This document shows positions 13,403 through 25,447 of a stretch of DNA of 64,000 nt, piece by piece. Source of the stretch: Nymphaea colorata (taxonomy: Eukaryota; Streptophyta; Magnoliopsida; Nymphaeales; Nymphaeaceae); NCBI RefSeq assembly GCF_008831285.2, contig NC_045145.1, positions 13,824,802-13,888,801 of the forward strand. The letters run 5' to 3'. A program made the translations under genes and the position numbers. How positions within the stretch are numbered: the stretch's first letter is position 1; every line of letters starts with the position of its first letter. The notes under the pieces were generated by a model. It was not told where the DNA came from and did no database searches. It was given only the letters and a program-made list of their open reading frames with translations.

Positions 13403-13593
13403 TGTAACACCCCAGAAGTTTAGTCCCGTATCGAAGATTGTGAGGAATCTTCAAGGGCTTATAATGGGAGGCTATTAATGAGATGATTGTCCTGGTTCCT
13501 AGCCTTTTTAGGATTGGAACCGAAATTGCTAGGGGGCGGGTTGGGATCCGTCGAACCAGGGGCCCGAACCCGGGAGTGGGTCGGGTTGTTATA
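13403..13593. repeat. 3' LTR of the TRIM element
   Basis: 191 bp, nearly identical to the copy at 13136-13326, and preceded by the purine tract AAGGGGGGTGGA. The near-identity of the two LTRs points to recent insertion. Confidence 0.88.
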
Positions 13594-16500
13594 ACTCATC
13601 ATCGGAGTTCAAATTCACCATCCTCTACACGGGTCTGGCTCTCTTGTTTGTCATACAATTTCCACATGTTATGGATAAGAAAAGGTCACCTTGCCAAGAT
13701 CGATCGAGTTCGGTGCTTTCGTTGAAATTTGTCCCTAGGGATGGCCAATGGCAAAAGCAATCATTCAATTTTTTTTTTCTCCCTCTCTCTCTCTCTCTCT
13801 CTCTCTTTCTCATCCTGATCTTCAATGCAAATTAACAGCATCACGTGGGAGTGGGTACTCACCTAGATCTGTCCCACTCTTTGTGCTTGCTTTTTGGACT
13901 TTAGGAACAGATGCTATTGCTAGGATAGAAGTGAAAACTACCCTCACACACAACCTTCTTCTTTTCTGTGGCCACATTTGTAGCCCATGTTTCCACCGCT
14001 CCTTTGGAACGATCAAGCTGCGGAGACAAGATAATGGTTGTAAGGATAGTGTTTTTCCATGCTTCAACTTTTCAAAGGCGATCCATGGGAAGGTCAGGCA
14101 GCCTGAAATCATGTCTAATCCCTGGCATTTTTCCAAGCACGCATCTCGTGAACTTGCACTCTCTAGTTGGTGGCAGCTACACGGCCAGGACGACGGCACG
14201 CACGCATGTCTGAATCTCTCTCTCTCTCTTGCACATAGAACATATTTTGACAATATATCGCACCTTTTCGTTTAGAATCTTTGGGAAGGCAATTTATACA
14301 CTATTAGACTATAAAGACATTGCGAGTAAGTACGGTTGGAATGCGTGCTTTGCGCTTTCTACGTTCTTGTGAAAATAATCTCTTTGTTTACTTAGTGCAG
14401 AGCATGTAATAGATTAAGAATTATATAGGCATTATTAATAATTACATATGTTTTCAGATTGCACCAGCAACTCAGAATATTATCTTGATATATAGAATAA
14501 ATATACATTAAGGCACTTGTTTCAGTAATAGAATGTACCTAATTATGATTGTATGCTGTACCACAAATTTGGATTTAATAAAAACTAGCACACGAGGTAT
14601 TGTGCATTTCTGCATAGGGCATTTGTGGGTATTTTTATCGTGAAACAATTATGTATGTTACCAGTCATCCAATTAATTTAGTCAATTGACTTATAAGATA
14701 AGTTGTCATGTGTAAGATAATGTTTTTAAAGTCAGTTCAATCGCTTTCACATTGCCTTTTCATAAAGTTGTTTTACAACCGACAACTTTGTGAATAACTA
14801 AGTCATATCCAATGAACAAGTACTATAAATGTGATCATAGTCTCCTAGTATATACACAAGAAGAGCATTCTGTATGTAATGCCCCAGTGCTGCATGGTTG
14901 ATAAATTGATACTCTGTAGATGGATTGAACATGCACGATTTGGTAGCAACTGATCTTTTAGATCATATTGCAAACCCAGTGTTGGCGAATATAGGACTAA
15001 ACTTGTACACAGTAAGCCAAGATTTCTCAGGTTTGAAACTTAATTTGTAACAGGAGTTACTGAACCCTGGCAGGTTGCTTCTACGTATATGGAAGAAAGA
15101 TCCAATCCCATACAAGATCAACCTCATTCATTTTCCAAGATTCTTTCGCCAAGTTGAAGGAACATCACATGCTCGAAATTTAAGCCACTGCATGTGCACC
15201 TCTTGCGAAGAAGTCGAAATGGGTGTACCCCACGGTAAACAAAGGGAACCTCGATGCCTTTGCTTTGTGAAAGCCAGTCAATGTGAAGCCACTGGTGGCC
15301 CCAGTGTTTTCTTGAGTCGTCTACAAAGAAAAGCGAAGCATCTACGTATGTGACCTTAGATTATGGGAAGGCTATATATATATATATATATATATATCTG
15401 CGAGCTATTAAAGCTTTGCACTCAAGGATAGCAATCACAATAAAGGCTTCACGGCCTATTGGTTTGCAAGTTGTTGGCATCTTCATTTGGCCCTATTCTA
15501 TCCACTATCTCACTAGCGTCTTTTGTGCTGTCATGGCAACATGTGACAAGTTGCCTGGTATTTACTTATTATGACATTTTATGTAAACCATTTTTACGAA
15601 TAAAATTTGTGACTTTGGATTACTTCAGCTTTCATATAGCAACTTACCTTATAAGAATATGTTCAGAATTTTGGTGTAATCCAACTCTTAAATGGCCTTA
15701 ATGATATGAAAACATGGATTATCTCATTTAGCTAAATCCCTAATGATTACTTTATTTGGGAATTAAAGTAGTTATTTATGGCTTTAATGCCCATGTTTAT
15801 CGTAATTGTTGCTACAGTCTCCGTTATAAATGTGTCCTCGTCGTTAAATGAGCATGGGCAATCAGTCTCAATATATACGGGCAATGTACGGGGGAAGAAC
15901 CGTCCTTCTTAGTTCTTACCATCTCCATCAGACCTGCGTTCATCGAAGGCAGTAATGGCCGAAGAGAAATCAAGCCTGTGAATTCACCCTTATAATTCTC
16001 TAAAATGTTCGTTTGTCCGCAAATTCTGGTGAGCCAATGCGAGCGAGCGGAGAAATAAGTTAAGGAGCAGAACAGGCTCGATCGTTGCCCTTCAGCAAAG
16101 CTCCTAATATGCGGCATACTGGTGCACAAACTTTGGTGTTCAATATAATTAATGATTAAAATGCCCTCAGTTCACATTAAAAAAAAAAACCCTTTTGTAA
16201 AGACAAAAATAAAAATGGAAAAAACTAAAAAGACTATAAAAGATTTCTTTTTAAAAAATTACCAAAACATTCATTGCTCCTTCACGGCGTAGTGTTGTTT
16301 GTCGGTGAACCTGGTTATATGCGCCATGCTGGTGCATGTCTCCCATATCAAACGGCACACACAACTTTCTCTCGCCCGTCGTGGCTTGCAGCCTGTTAAG
16401 TGTTGAGATTCTTAAGGGCCGAACTCTTTTGAAATGTCAAGACTAATTGCAATTCAATGCCATCCGTCACGGTATCATTTCCACTAGAATCAGACCAGTA

Positions 16501-18510
16501 GCTGATTTCACCACTCATCATCAAACATGCCCTAAGACTACTACCTGCTTAAATGAGGTTGATGAAGAACATGACCACAAACAAGCAATTGGTTTACAGC
16601 GAAGGTGTCCAAAAGTTGATGAAAAATTGCCAAACTAACTGGATGGCCGGAACGCAGGTTCAATTAGTGCTAAACCCATTGATATTTATAAGTTCATCCA
16701 TATGAATGCAATTAATCCTCTATGAACAACGTAGATATGTAAGAGCTGTTGTCATCCACGTAAGGCTAATTAATAGACTGTACGCCATAGCTTTTATGGA
16801 TGTATATTTGCAAAAGAAGTATGCGGAGTACATAGATGAGCTAACTGTTGCAAGCAAAATCAGATTGCCAAAAGATATTGTATGCGGACTAGGAGTATTG
16901 AATTATATACTCTTGACCTCTTTGAACTTGAAGATCTTGAATCCTTGATGTTCAGTTACCTAGACGACTCGTGCTAATTTCTTGCCATGCATGCAAGTCG
17001 AACTGCACTGCTGCTAAAAGATGAAGTATGAACCAAGGCATTGAGTTTCTTTAGCTTCAAGGTTTCTAATGTTTAAACTCCGAAGCAAGGAACAGGAGAT
17101 CTTGTTGCTTTGCCCCTGCAACCGTATTAAACTCTTGGCTTCCTTTAAAAATCACTTCAAACTCTCTTTCGACTTGATATCACTTCCTCCACTTGCACAT
17201 ACTGGTTGGATAGAAGAAGAGTTTGAAACCAAGGAGTCATTTATCCTACCGATTCAAGCCACATCTTCGGGTATTGAAGTTCATCGTATCTTGGGACTGG
17301 GTTTTTCATCTCATTTTTTTTCTTTCATCTGCTTTTTCTCTCTCATTTATTTTCTTTCTTTCCTACAACTGCTTTTTTTGACTTAAACTTGGTAAAAAAC
17401 TTGAAAAGAAAAAGGAACTGGAAAACTAATGTACTTGGCGAAATAACTTGTTCATCTATCAGTACCCATCATGCTAGTTAGTGGTAGCATTAAACCAAAG
17501 AATTTTAGTTTATGAATCCATGTGCATCAAACAATAAAAAATTTATATAACTTACCAGACAAAAGAAATTTAATACCAAGTATGGCTTTGTCCACATATT
17601 ATGGAATACTAAACAGAATAATCAATAATGAAATGCGACAATTTAAACCTTGTGCTGGGGAACCCTGTAGAGCTTGGCATAGCTGGTTCGGCAGGCAGCT
17701 ATGCAAGACCAGTCATTGGTTTGATATCCATGGGTGTCAAGTTTCCTGTTGAAGACTGAACAGGCATAGGGCGTGAACGCATGAGTACTAGCTAGCATCT
17801 TCATGCCATGATCAGAGGGCAACAAAGTCTTCCACCCTCAGTGTTGGTTCCTCGAGTAAGAAACTGCACCAGCGATTGTTAGGCTTGGAGCTGCTATTGG
17901 ATCGGGCTTCCTACCTGTCTGAGTGAACTAAATTCCACCCACATAAAAAAAAACCATTGGATTTGGGTTGTATTGGGTCAAGGAAAAATGCATGTTCCAC
18001 AAGATATGCATGGATATATGTATGCGCTCGCTTGTTAATTTTAACAAGTATAGGAGTTTAAGAACGGAACAAGTTAATATTTAATAGTCTTTAATAACAC
18101 GAGATTGAAGGATCAAAATTAATGGACAAGAATGTTTTATATTTTTTGGGTGCTCATTTTCTGCGAGTGAAGAGAATGCAACGTTTGTCGGTTTTTCTGG
18201 GAAATGGTCAGTAGTTATCAAGCCACTGGGGCGCCCGTCGTCCAATGCTTAGACTGGAATTCTTTAAAAATTATCATCCGAATCCTAATGTAATTCAGCT
18301 TAACTTTTATTGGGTCTGAGTAAAAATCTAGTGGTACTTTGGATTTGGTTTAAATATAAGCGAATCCGAACTGAATCTGATTCCTTCGCACCCATAGGCC
18401 TATAGCGTTTGTTATGGATTTGAAATGAGCATGTCAAAACCAAATCCGAAGGGTTTCTCTAGTAATACGAGCACTGCTTAGAAATTCGGACAAAGCTGAG
18501 GGCCCAACAC
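13594..18510. other. Intergenic, no gene recognised
   Basis: AT-rich sequence with many stop codons. It holds a CT run (about 13781-13808), a TA microsatellite (about 15372-15398) and an A-rich stretch at 16178-16260. The 15075-15353 and 16706-16948 frames have no recognisable family. Around 18240-18450 there is AT-rich sequence with repeated GAATCCGAA-type words of the sort seen in old plant transposon remnants, but I could not define an element. Confidence 0.5.
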
Positions 18511-18644
18511 TATTTTCTCTCTCTAGTTTCTTCCTCCCTCGGCTTCCCTCGCTTTCTTTTTCCCGAAGACATCTCTCTCTCTCTCTCTCTCTGCCCCTCT
18601 AAATCTAGATCTTCCCGCATTTCTGCTACGCAAGAAAAGATCAG
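18510..18644 (+). other. Probable non-coding first exon (5' UTR) of RPN7
   Basis: A CT-rich leader ends in AGATCAG|GTAACA, a good splice donor at 18644/18645. The matching acceptor (TTCTTCATAG) ends at 19152, five bases before the start codon. A 5' UTR intron of about 508 bp is therefore likely. The upstream limit is only approximate. Confidence 0.5.
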
Positions 18645-18907
18645 GTAACAAAGATTTTCCGCGGTCTTGATTGCAAAGAATGCTTGTATTTTGCTACAGT
18701 CTCTTCTTTTAGTCTTTGCTGGATCTCGGGAGTTCCCGATTGTTTGTTATGTCTGATTCCGGGGTTCTCCCTTTCCAATTTGTTCTGGCTTTGTCGAGTG
18801 TTGGTGCAACTGTCCGATGCTTATTCTCCGATCATTCTGGTCATGTACTTCTCAGTTCACTCGCTCGATGCGGCCTCACCATGCTTGGGGTTTCCATCTT
18901 TCTAGGG

Positions 18908-18916
18908 TTAGGGTTT
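18908..18916 (-). promoter_or_regulatory. Telo-box (AAACCCTAA) in the RPN7 leader intron
   Basis: TTAGGGTTT on the + strand, within TAGGGTTAGGGTTT, is the reverse complement of the plant telo-box. This element is common near the transcription start of housekeeping and translation or proteasome genes. The site is seen; a regulatory role here is inferred. Confidence 0.55.
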
Positions 18917-19157
18917 GTAGCTGTTCGTACGATCAAGCCCTTATTTGTTCCATATCCTCACCTTGGTGATGAATAAGGGCTTGGAATTTGGCGGAATCAT
19001 TCTCGTTGTCTGCTGAGGTTGTTTGAATTTCACTATTATCTGGGAAACTACCATGATGGTTCTTTTATTCGTCGGAAACTTAATTTGAAGCATGAATTGA
19101 TTGTATTTGTTGTCTGAATCTGGAATTCTTTCCCCCCTTGATTTCTTCATAGGAAGC

Positions 19158-22100
19158 ATGGAAGGTCAAGAGGGAACGCAGATGCCTCATCTTGTCCTCG
19201 CTAACAAGTTGTTCCTCCTTCGGCATCCCGATGTGCCTGATATCGAAAAAGTTCGTCTGAAGGAGGAGGTGTTTGTTTCGATAAAAGATAATGGTACAAA
19301 TGCTCCTTTTATCTCTTTTTTGCTTTTCCTATTCTTGGGTTTTCAAATTTGGAGTCTCATTTAGGTTAGAATTGCTCGCATTCAGACATGGTTTCAGTAT
19401 ACGAGTCTACAGCAGCAGAGCTAGGTTGGGAAGTAGACCAAGGACTTGTCGATGCTATGCGTGTTAAAATTGAAGAGGAAGTGAAGAAACTCGATGAAAA
19501 GTAAGGTTCCCACTTAGTCTATTCTTATTATTTTGAATATCAACTTGATGATATAATGCCATCAATTCCTGAATCCACTTGCCGGAAGCGCTTGGTGAGG
19601 CTTTGTGACTCGGGTCTTTCTGGCGCTTTCGACAATTGGGTGTTAGGGAAAGGTATATTATGACCCCCCTTTTGTACTAAAATCTGAAATCTGATGATTA
19701 TTCGGATAACCGAGCTTTGTTGCTCAAGGGGGTTGCACCAACGGGGTTAAGGGACATGGCTTTAGAGGTGTTATTATCTTCAACAAGTCTGATGTATTGG
19801 AGTGTTACATAAGAACTGAAGTTGGAAAAACAAGTTTTCTAGGATTTGCTGGAAATCTAAATTCCTCTCGAGCTTTGATAGCATAGACATTGAAGAGGTT
19901 CATTATTTGACAAGCACCTAGAAATGGTACGCAAGACTAAAAGAATCAGGGATCTTAGAAATTATAGTTCATGTATTTGTCCCATGCGCTTGTGAAGACA
20001 TTGACCATGTTAGTGGATTATGGTGGCACTGGAACAAACTAATGTGCTGGTACAAAATTTATTTGCATTAGTCATAGTCACCTCTAGTTGATAAACCCCT
20101 CCAGACTTGGATCAGCTGATGACTAGGTTGCGGGTTAGCGAGTTGACTGGGCGACTCGTGTGTCGCTTGGAGGTCATAATTTTTTTTGTTTTACTTTTCC
20201 TGCAGATTGATAAACAATGAATGCTTATCAAGTATATGTAATCAAATAACCTTTATGAGAATTGAACACAACATGCATAACTGCAAAAATGCATTAGTTT
20301 GGCACTGAGCAGTCAAAGCTCAACTAATTTATTAAGTAACGTTACTCATTTGCTGAAATAGGTGAATGTGTGCGTGTATGAGAGAGAGAGAGAGAGAGAG
20401 AGCCGATGACCCCTTGGTCATTTGAGACCTTGGTCCTTGATGACAGTCTTCAGGGACTTGGGAGAATGAGAGAGTGAATGGGAGTCATTGAGACTCTAGT
20501 CCCCAATGACTGTCATCATGGGACCTCGTAATATGAGAGAGAAAGAGTCTTGTCATCTTCGCAACCCCCTGACTATGAAAAGGGAGATAGTTGACCCTGG
20601 TCTTTGAGGATATATATATATATATATACCCTTAGGGTCCATGGAGACCACAGTTGACAGTCCCCGGCCAACAACTGTCGTTGTGAATGTGGGGGAGAGG
20701 AAGACAATTACTCGTGCAGCATCTGCTGGATAGTGTTGCCAGTGGACTGTTGGGGAAACCTCTAAAGAATGCGAAACAAGGATGGAATCATGCAAGGAAA
20801 CCCTCACTCCCTGGTTTTTATGAGAAGAATTGTGAAGGGTGAAAGCTTATAAAAGGTTTTAATTAGAGAACCAAGTTGAGAATCAGGTGTGAATCACATA
20901 CATTGCAACTTACTATCATAAATCAGATCTGATTAGACTGATGATACAGACTCAATTCCTTTAATGATCAGTTATATATCGGTAAAATCTTGAATCATGA
21001 CCCAGTACCTGGCTGATCTGAGCTGTCTTGGATGATTCTTGAGTTGAATTCCAGATTTGCCAACTATGGCATTAGTGGTTGCAGCTCGACGTGGATGTGA
21101 AGTACTTTACTGTACATATCATTAGTTTCTGCTCTCTATAAAGTGTATCAAAGTGTCACAGTACAATGTTATGGCTGATTCTCTTGTTATGGCTATTCAT
21201 CCAACCACAGTGTCACAGTACAATGTTATGGCTGATTCTCTTGTTATGGCTATTCATCCAACCACAAAATTTGCTCGCTGTTTGATGTTATTAAAGTAGA
21301 TTTTGCAGTTACTAGCTCGATCTGCTTAGTCTACCTCTTTTGACACTCTATCGGTACAATCTTCACAATTATTTCTAACTCTAGCTTGTTGATAAATTAG
21401 GAGCTTCTTGTTACTTGCAAACTAATGAATGCGCTCTAGCCACTAGCGATATTGTGGTAGTTTTTTCTCTTTAAGTGGACTGTTTTGAAAGCTGGTTTTC
21501 TCTCCATTAACTGGTCCTGTGGTTCCCGTTGAGCTATAAATGTTCCAAAAATTGTCATGTTTCCTTTATTCCAATGTCTTGCACATTACTTTTTCAAATT
21601 GCTCATCATATCCATTAGGAACTTGGTCCTGCTGATCATGAAACCTCCAGAAGATGCAACTTGCATATGTCTTCCTTTGGTGGAATCAAACTCTTTTCCT
21701 TGTAGCATCATGAGAGCAGATCCTAAAAAGTAGGCTCTCTGGCACCTGAGCCTCCTGACAGTATCCAGATCTATGTGATTGTTCAGTATAGGAATTTTGG
21801 CCCCTGTGTCTTGTGTACTTAGTTTTCTAATTTAAAAAGTAGTTGGCACCCACTGCATCCTATCAGACTGTGATGTAGTGCCTTTCTTAGTTTATTGATA
21901 CACGTATGAACAGCCATCTAAGAGTCATATTGTCCATAGAAGAGAACACTTCTTTTCCCAACCTTAGTCTTCATATTGCAGCATTCTATGTGTTGGTTTT
22001 TTGGTATTGACATTGAAGTCTGAGTCATGTAGTGTCACTAACATCCATCTTTAGTCCACATCTTGGTGTTTGGGGTCCCAAACAATGTTCCTCAAAGGGG

Positions 22101-25100
22101 ATATCTATCTGTTATCATAGCTTGTTCACAAATAAGGGCACAAATTGCAAGTTATTTTGTATGATTTTTGTAGATGCTTTTATTTAACTACCAACAATGG
22201 CAATACTTGATGTTGTTATCACATTGGTGTTTGTGGTTTTTAAATGTGAAGAATATGTTTCTGGATGGATATTTTTTAGGAAGAATTGTATATTAGTTTT
22301 CCTCTGGTCTGATCATTAATGAAAAATGAAGGCACAAACACAAGAGCACTGTATAGTTTTAGATGAGCATCTCATGTTTCATGTAGAATTTTTGGTTTCT
22401 CTACCAAACAAAGCTATCGTAATGGTAATACTGTTTGCTTCTGTTTTCACTTTTAGGTGGGTTGTTGTTTCTATGGATGCAAGCATTGCATGTGTTGTTT
22501 CTCAAGTATTTGGAACTTTTAAGCATAGGGTTGCAGATTTGTTTGAAATGAAAAATCTTGGGGTTCACATGTATGTTTTGAGGTTGAGGGTAAAATTTTT
22601 AATAGTGCCTATTTTTTATACTCCGAAGACTCTTAACAGATGGTGTTTAGACTTGCATTATGGCAGATAGTGACTTCATATTACACATCAATTCAGAGCC
22701 CTCAACCAACTCATGTGAAGCCACTTCAAAACCGTATATTGTGTTCAATTGGACACCTTTCTAACAAATGGCAGATTTTGTCTATAAATTTGTCTACCTT
22801 AATGCTTAAGAGTCTCCTCTCCAAACCTATCGTGTACCCTTTACATCATAAAGCTAGAAGAGAAACAAAAAGAAAGCTGTCTAACATGTCTTTTATGTGT
22901 GATATAAAACTTTTCACTTTGCTGCCTAACTTCCGTGTCATGTTCCTAGATATCGAAATACTTTCTACTTATTCCATCTACAATTTGTTCTTGAGTTCTA
23001 GTTGGTACATTTATTAATAGATCGCTTATAAATGTTTTTATTGGATCATTCTTATAAACCACTCTAAGCCCAAAGTTGCTTTCATGGTACATTGCAACAG
23101 GGTTTTTGGATACATGGTATTTTATAATTTATATCAGTCAGGGCTTATGTTAAAGTTTCTATCTTTTATGCAAACGCAGAATAGCAGATGCTGAAGAGAA
23201 CTTGGGTGAGAGTGAAGTTCGAGAAGCTCATCTGGCAAAATCTTTGTTCTATATCAAGATTGGTGACCAGGTATGAAGAGCTCACTTAGAAGACTCTTGT
23301 TTCGTGCTTTTCTCAAAACAGTAATTCCCCCCCCCCCCCCCCCCCCCCCCCCCTTAACTTGGAACATTCTGCAGGAAAAAGCTCTGGAGCAGCTGAAAGT
23401 AACTGAGCGCAAAACTGTTGCTGTAGGTCAAAAGATGGATTTAGTGTTTTATACGTTACAGTTGGGCTTTTTCTATATGGATTTTGATCTAATTTCCAAG
23501 AGCATTGACAAGGCAAAAAAGTAAGTGAGATTGCCATTCTAGTTTTGTCTTTAAAATACTTGCTTTCTATTAATATTCATCATAAAGCATTGAAGATTAT
23601 TTTTCTCCATGTAGCCTTTTTGAGGAGGGAGGAGATTGGGAAAGAAAAAATCGCTTGAAGGTCTATGAAGGCTTGTATTGCATGGCCACCAGAAATTTCA
23701 AGAAAGCTGCAAGCCTGTTTCTTGATTCCATATCAACTTTCACCACATATGAGCTCTTCAACTATGACACTTTCATCTTCTACACAGTTCTAACCAGTGT
23801 CATATCGTTGGATAGAGTTTCTTTGAAGCAGAAGGTATGCATAAAATTTTGTTTATATTCCTTGTCTGATTTGCATTATTGCAGATTTCTTATTTTAGAA
23901 TGTTGCAGGTGGTGGATGCACCAGAAATCCTGACGGTGATTGGCAAGGTTCCACATCTGTCGGAGTTCCTAAACTCACTTTACGGGTGCCAGTACAAGTC
24001 TTTCTTTTCGGCATTTGGTACGACATCTGTTATTATGGGATTGCATGGGAATGCTAAGGCCTCTAAGTCTTGTATCTTAGCTTATTTCATTATCATGACC
24101 ATTTTCCTCTATGATAATTTGTGCTTGTGCTTGTCTGTTCTTGAGAACTTAATTCTGCAGAAATGGCCATGACCTTGTATGCATGGTACAACTTATTTGC
24201 GCCTTGAAAGCAGTTTGAATACATTTGAATGCACGATGGGAATGTAGGCAATCCTTTTGCATTAATGATGCCTCCATCTCACAAAATGCTTCCTGATCTT
24301 TGAAGATGCTCTGAAAGAGAGGGATTTCATGTGAAGTAGCATAGGTCCAACTTTGTCATCATTGCATTGATCATTTGGCGCTACCAACTTTAAGAAATAG
24401 GCCCTTCTCCCTTTAAAAGGGCCTCTGGTGATTTAGGGCAATGCATACATCATGTGAATGCTTCTTTATGGCTGTTGCACATCTCTTGCGATGAAGTATA
24501 AAAGTGAAATTACATTAGAAAGTTTCTCCCCCTTTCTTGATTTTCTTGGCAACTGAGAGAGATTGTGTTTTGTGCAGCCATCTCTACTTTTGGTTATCAC
24601 CCCTTTTCATTATACTGTGGTTTGTTCTCAAATATATTTGGGTTATCAAACTTGATTAGGAATTGCATGCTCTTTTGTAATTGCATAATTTACATGTCAG
24701 TGTAGGTTCAGTAGACCAGTCTACTTGTCAATACACAAGGAGAATGGATGGACAAGCTTTGAGGGCAATTTGCATACATGTGGTTGATTCAGTTTCTTAA
24801 GCTGACAATTTGTGCATAGTTGAAATATTGCCTCTTGTTTTTAGCTTGTGATGTAGTTGGCGGCTGTTGTCATGCATAACAATGAAGACATGTTGGCCAG
24901 GATACCCAGTTACGTTTAATCTTTTGACAATTTATTCTCCATTCTGTCTACTTCTGCAGCGGGTTTGGCAGATCAAATTAAGCTGGACAGATACTTGCAC
25001 CGTCATTTCAGATATTACATGAGGGAGGTCCGAACAGTGGTTTATTCACAGTTTCTGGAGTCCTATAAGAGTGTCACCATGGATGCCATGGCAAGAGCTT

Positions 25101-25447
25101 TTGGAGTGAACGTTGATTTCATTGACATGTAAGTCCCTACCTGTTCTTTGTATTTGGGGAACAGGATCAGAAATATCCCGTCTTATTTTTCTGTATTCTG
25201 GTTGTTAGTGCATTGGAGTTTGTTTGCTTATATACTAAAGTTGGGGCCTTTGGCATGCTTGGCTGTCTTCAGGGAACTTTCTCGATTTATTGCAGCGGGG
25301 AAGCTTCATTGCAAGATTGATAAAGTCGCTGGTGTACTCGAAACAAACAGGCCAGACGCGAAAAATGCTCTATACCAGTCGACCATAAAGCAGGGAGACT
25401 TCTTATTGAATCGAATTCAAAAGCTGTCCCGTGTCATTGATCTTTGA
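19158..25447 (+). CDS. RPN7: 26S proteasome regulatory subunit RPN7 (PSMD6)
   Basis: Eight coding exons join in phase: 19158-19293, 19386-19500, 23180-23270, 23375-23520, 23615-23834, 23909-24017, 24960-25128 and 25273-25447. They total 1161 nt, or 386 residues, the normal length for plant RPN7. The protein is a non-ATPase subunit of the 19S lid, which de-ubiquitinates and passes substrates to the proteasome. It has an N-terminal helical repeat region and a C-terminal PCI domain that holds the lid together. Diagnostic stretches are [12 protein letters not shown] near the start, [57 protein letters not shown] and the C-terminus [14 protein letters not shown]. The start is the first ATG after the leader-intron acceptor. 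Oddities: intron 2 is 3.7 kb, intron 3 carries C27, exon 2 has two in-frame acceptors, and the exon 4/5 junction gives Asn where relatives have Lys. Confidence 0.95.
21153..21266. repeat. 57-bp tandem duplication in RPN7 intron 2
   Basis: Two adjacent, apparently perfect copies of a 57-bp unit (21153-21209 and 21210-21266) beginning GTGTCACAGTACAATG. It is intronic. Lack of divergence suggests it is recent. Confidence 0.95.
22455..22655 (+). mobile_element. Possible decayed Copia reverse-transcriptase fragment in RPN7 intron 2
   Basis: The translated frame contains [15 protein letters not shown] followed by VLRLRVK and IFYTPKTLN. This resembles the Copia reverse-transcriptase segment that reads roughly L..FEMKDLG...(I/V)LG(M/I)(R/E)(I/V) and then a (L/I)SQ-K-Y segment. 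No YVDD motif, integrase or LTR is seen. The intron is much larger than its neighbours, which suits a transposon insertion. The match is short and degenerate, so this is a weak call. Confidence 0.3.
23327..23353. repeat. C27 homopolymer in RPN7 intron 3
   Basis: Twenty-seven consecutive C residues end 21 bases before the exon 4 start at 23375. The 104-nt intron is therefore one quarter poly-C, placed where the polypyrimidine tract is expected. The exact length in an assembly may be unreliable. Confidence 0.9.

Larger units (their letters stand above)
13136..13593. mobile_element. TRIM: miniature LTR retrotransposon, complete
   Basis: Two direct repeats of exactly 191 bp flank a 76-bp internal region. 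Each begins TGTAACACCCC and ends GTTGTTATA, which fits the TGTAAC...GTTACA LTR termini with one altered base. I count two differences between the LTRs. One base after the 5' LTR, 13328-13339 is TGGTATCAGAGC, the plant primer-binding site complementary to initiator tRNA-Met. A purine tract (about 13390-13401) abuts the 3' LTR. No protein is encoded, so it would depend on proteins from other elements. It is not Cassandra, because the LTR lacks 5S rRNA sequence. A clean 5-bp target-site duplication was not found: TCATT lies before it and ACTCA after it. Confidence 0.88.

Noticed and set aside
13136-13593. Cassandra-type TRIM carrying 5S rRNA
   Set aside because: The LTR start is like that of Cassandra (TGTAACACC), but I could not find 5S rRNA sequence inside the 191-bp LTR.
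22640-23017. Second open frame in the large RPN7 intron as a continuation of a Copia gene
   Set aside because: I could not match it to a specific Copia domain with confidence.
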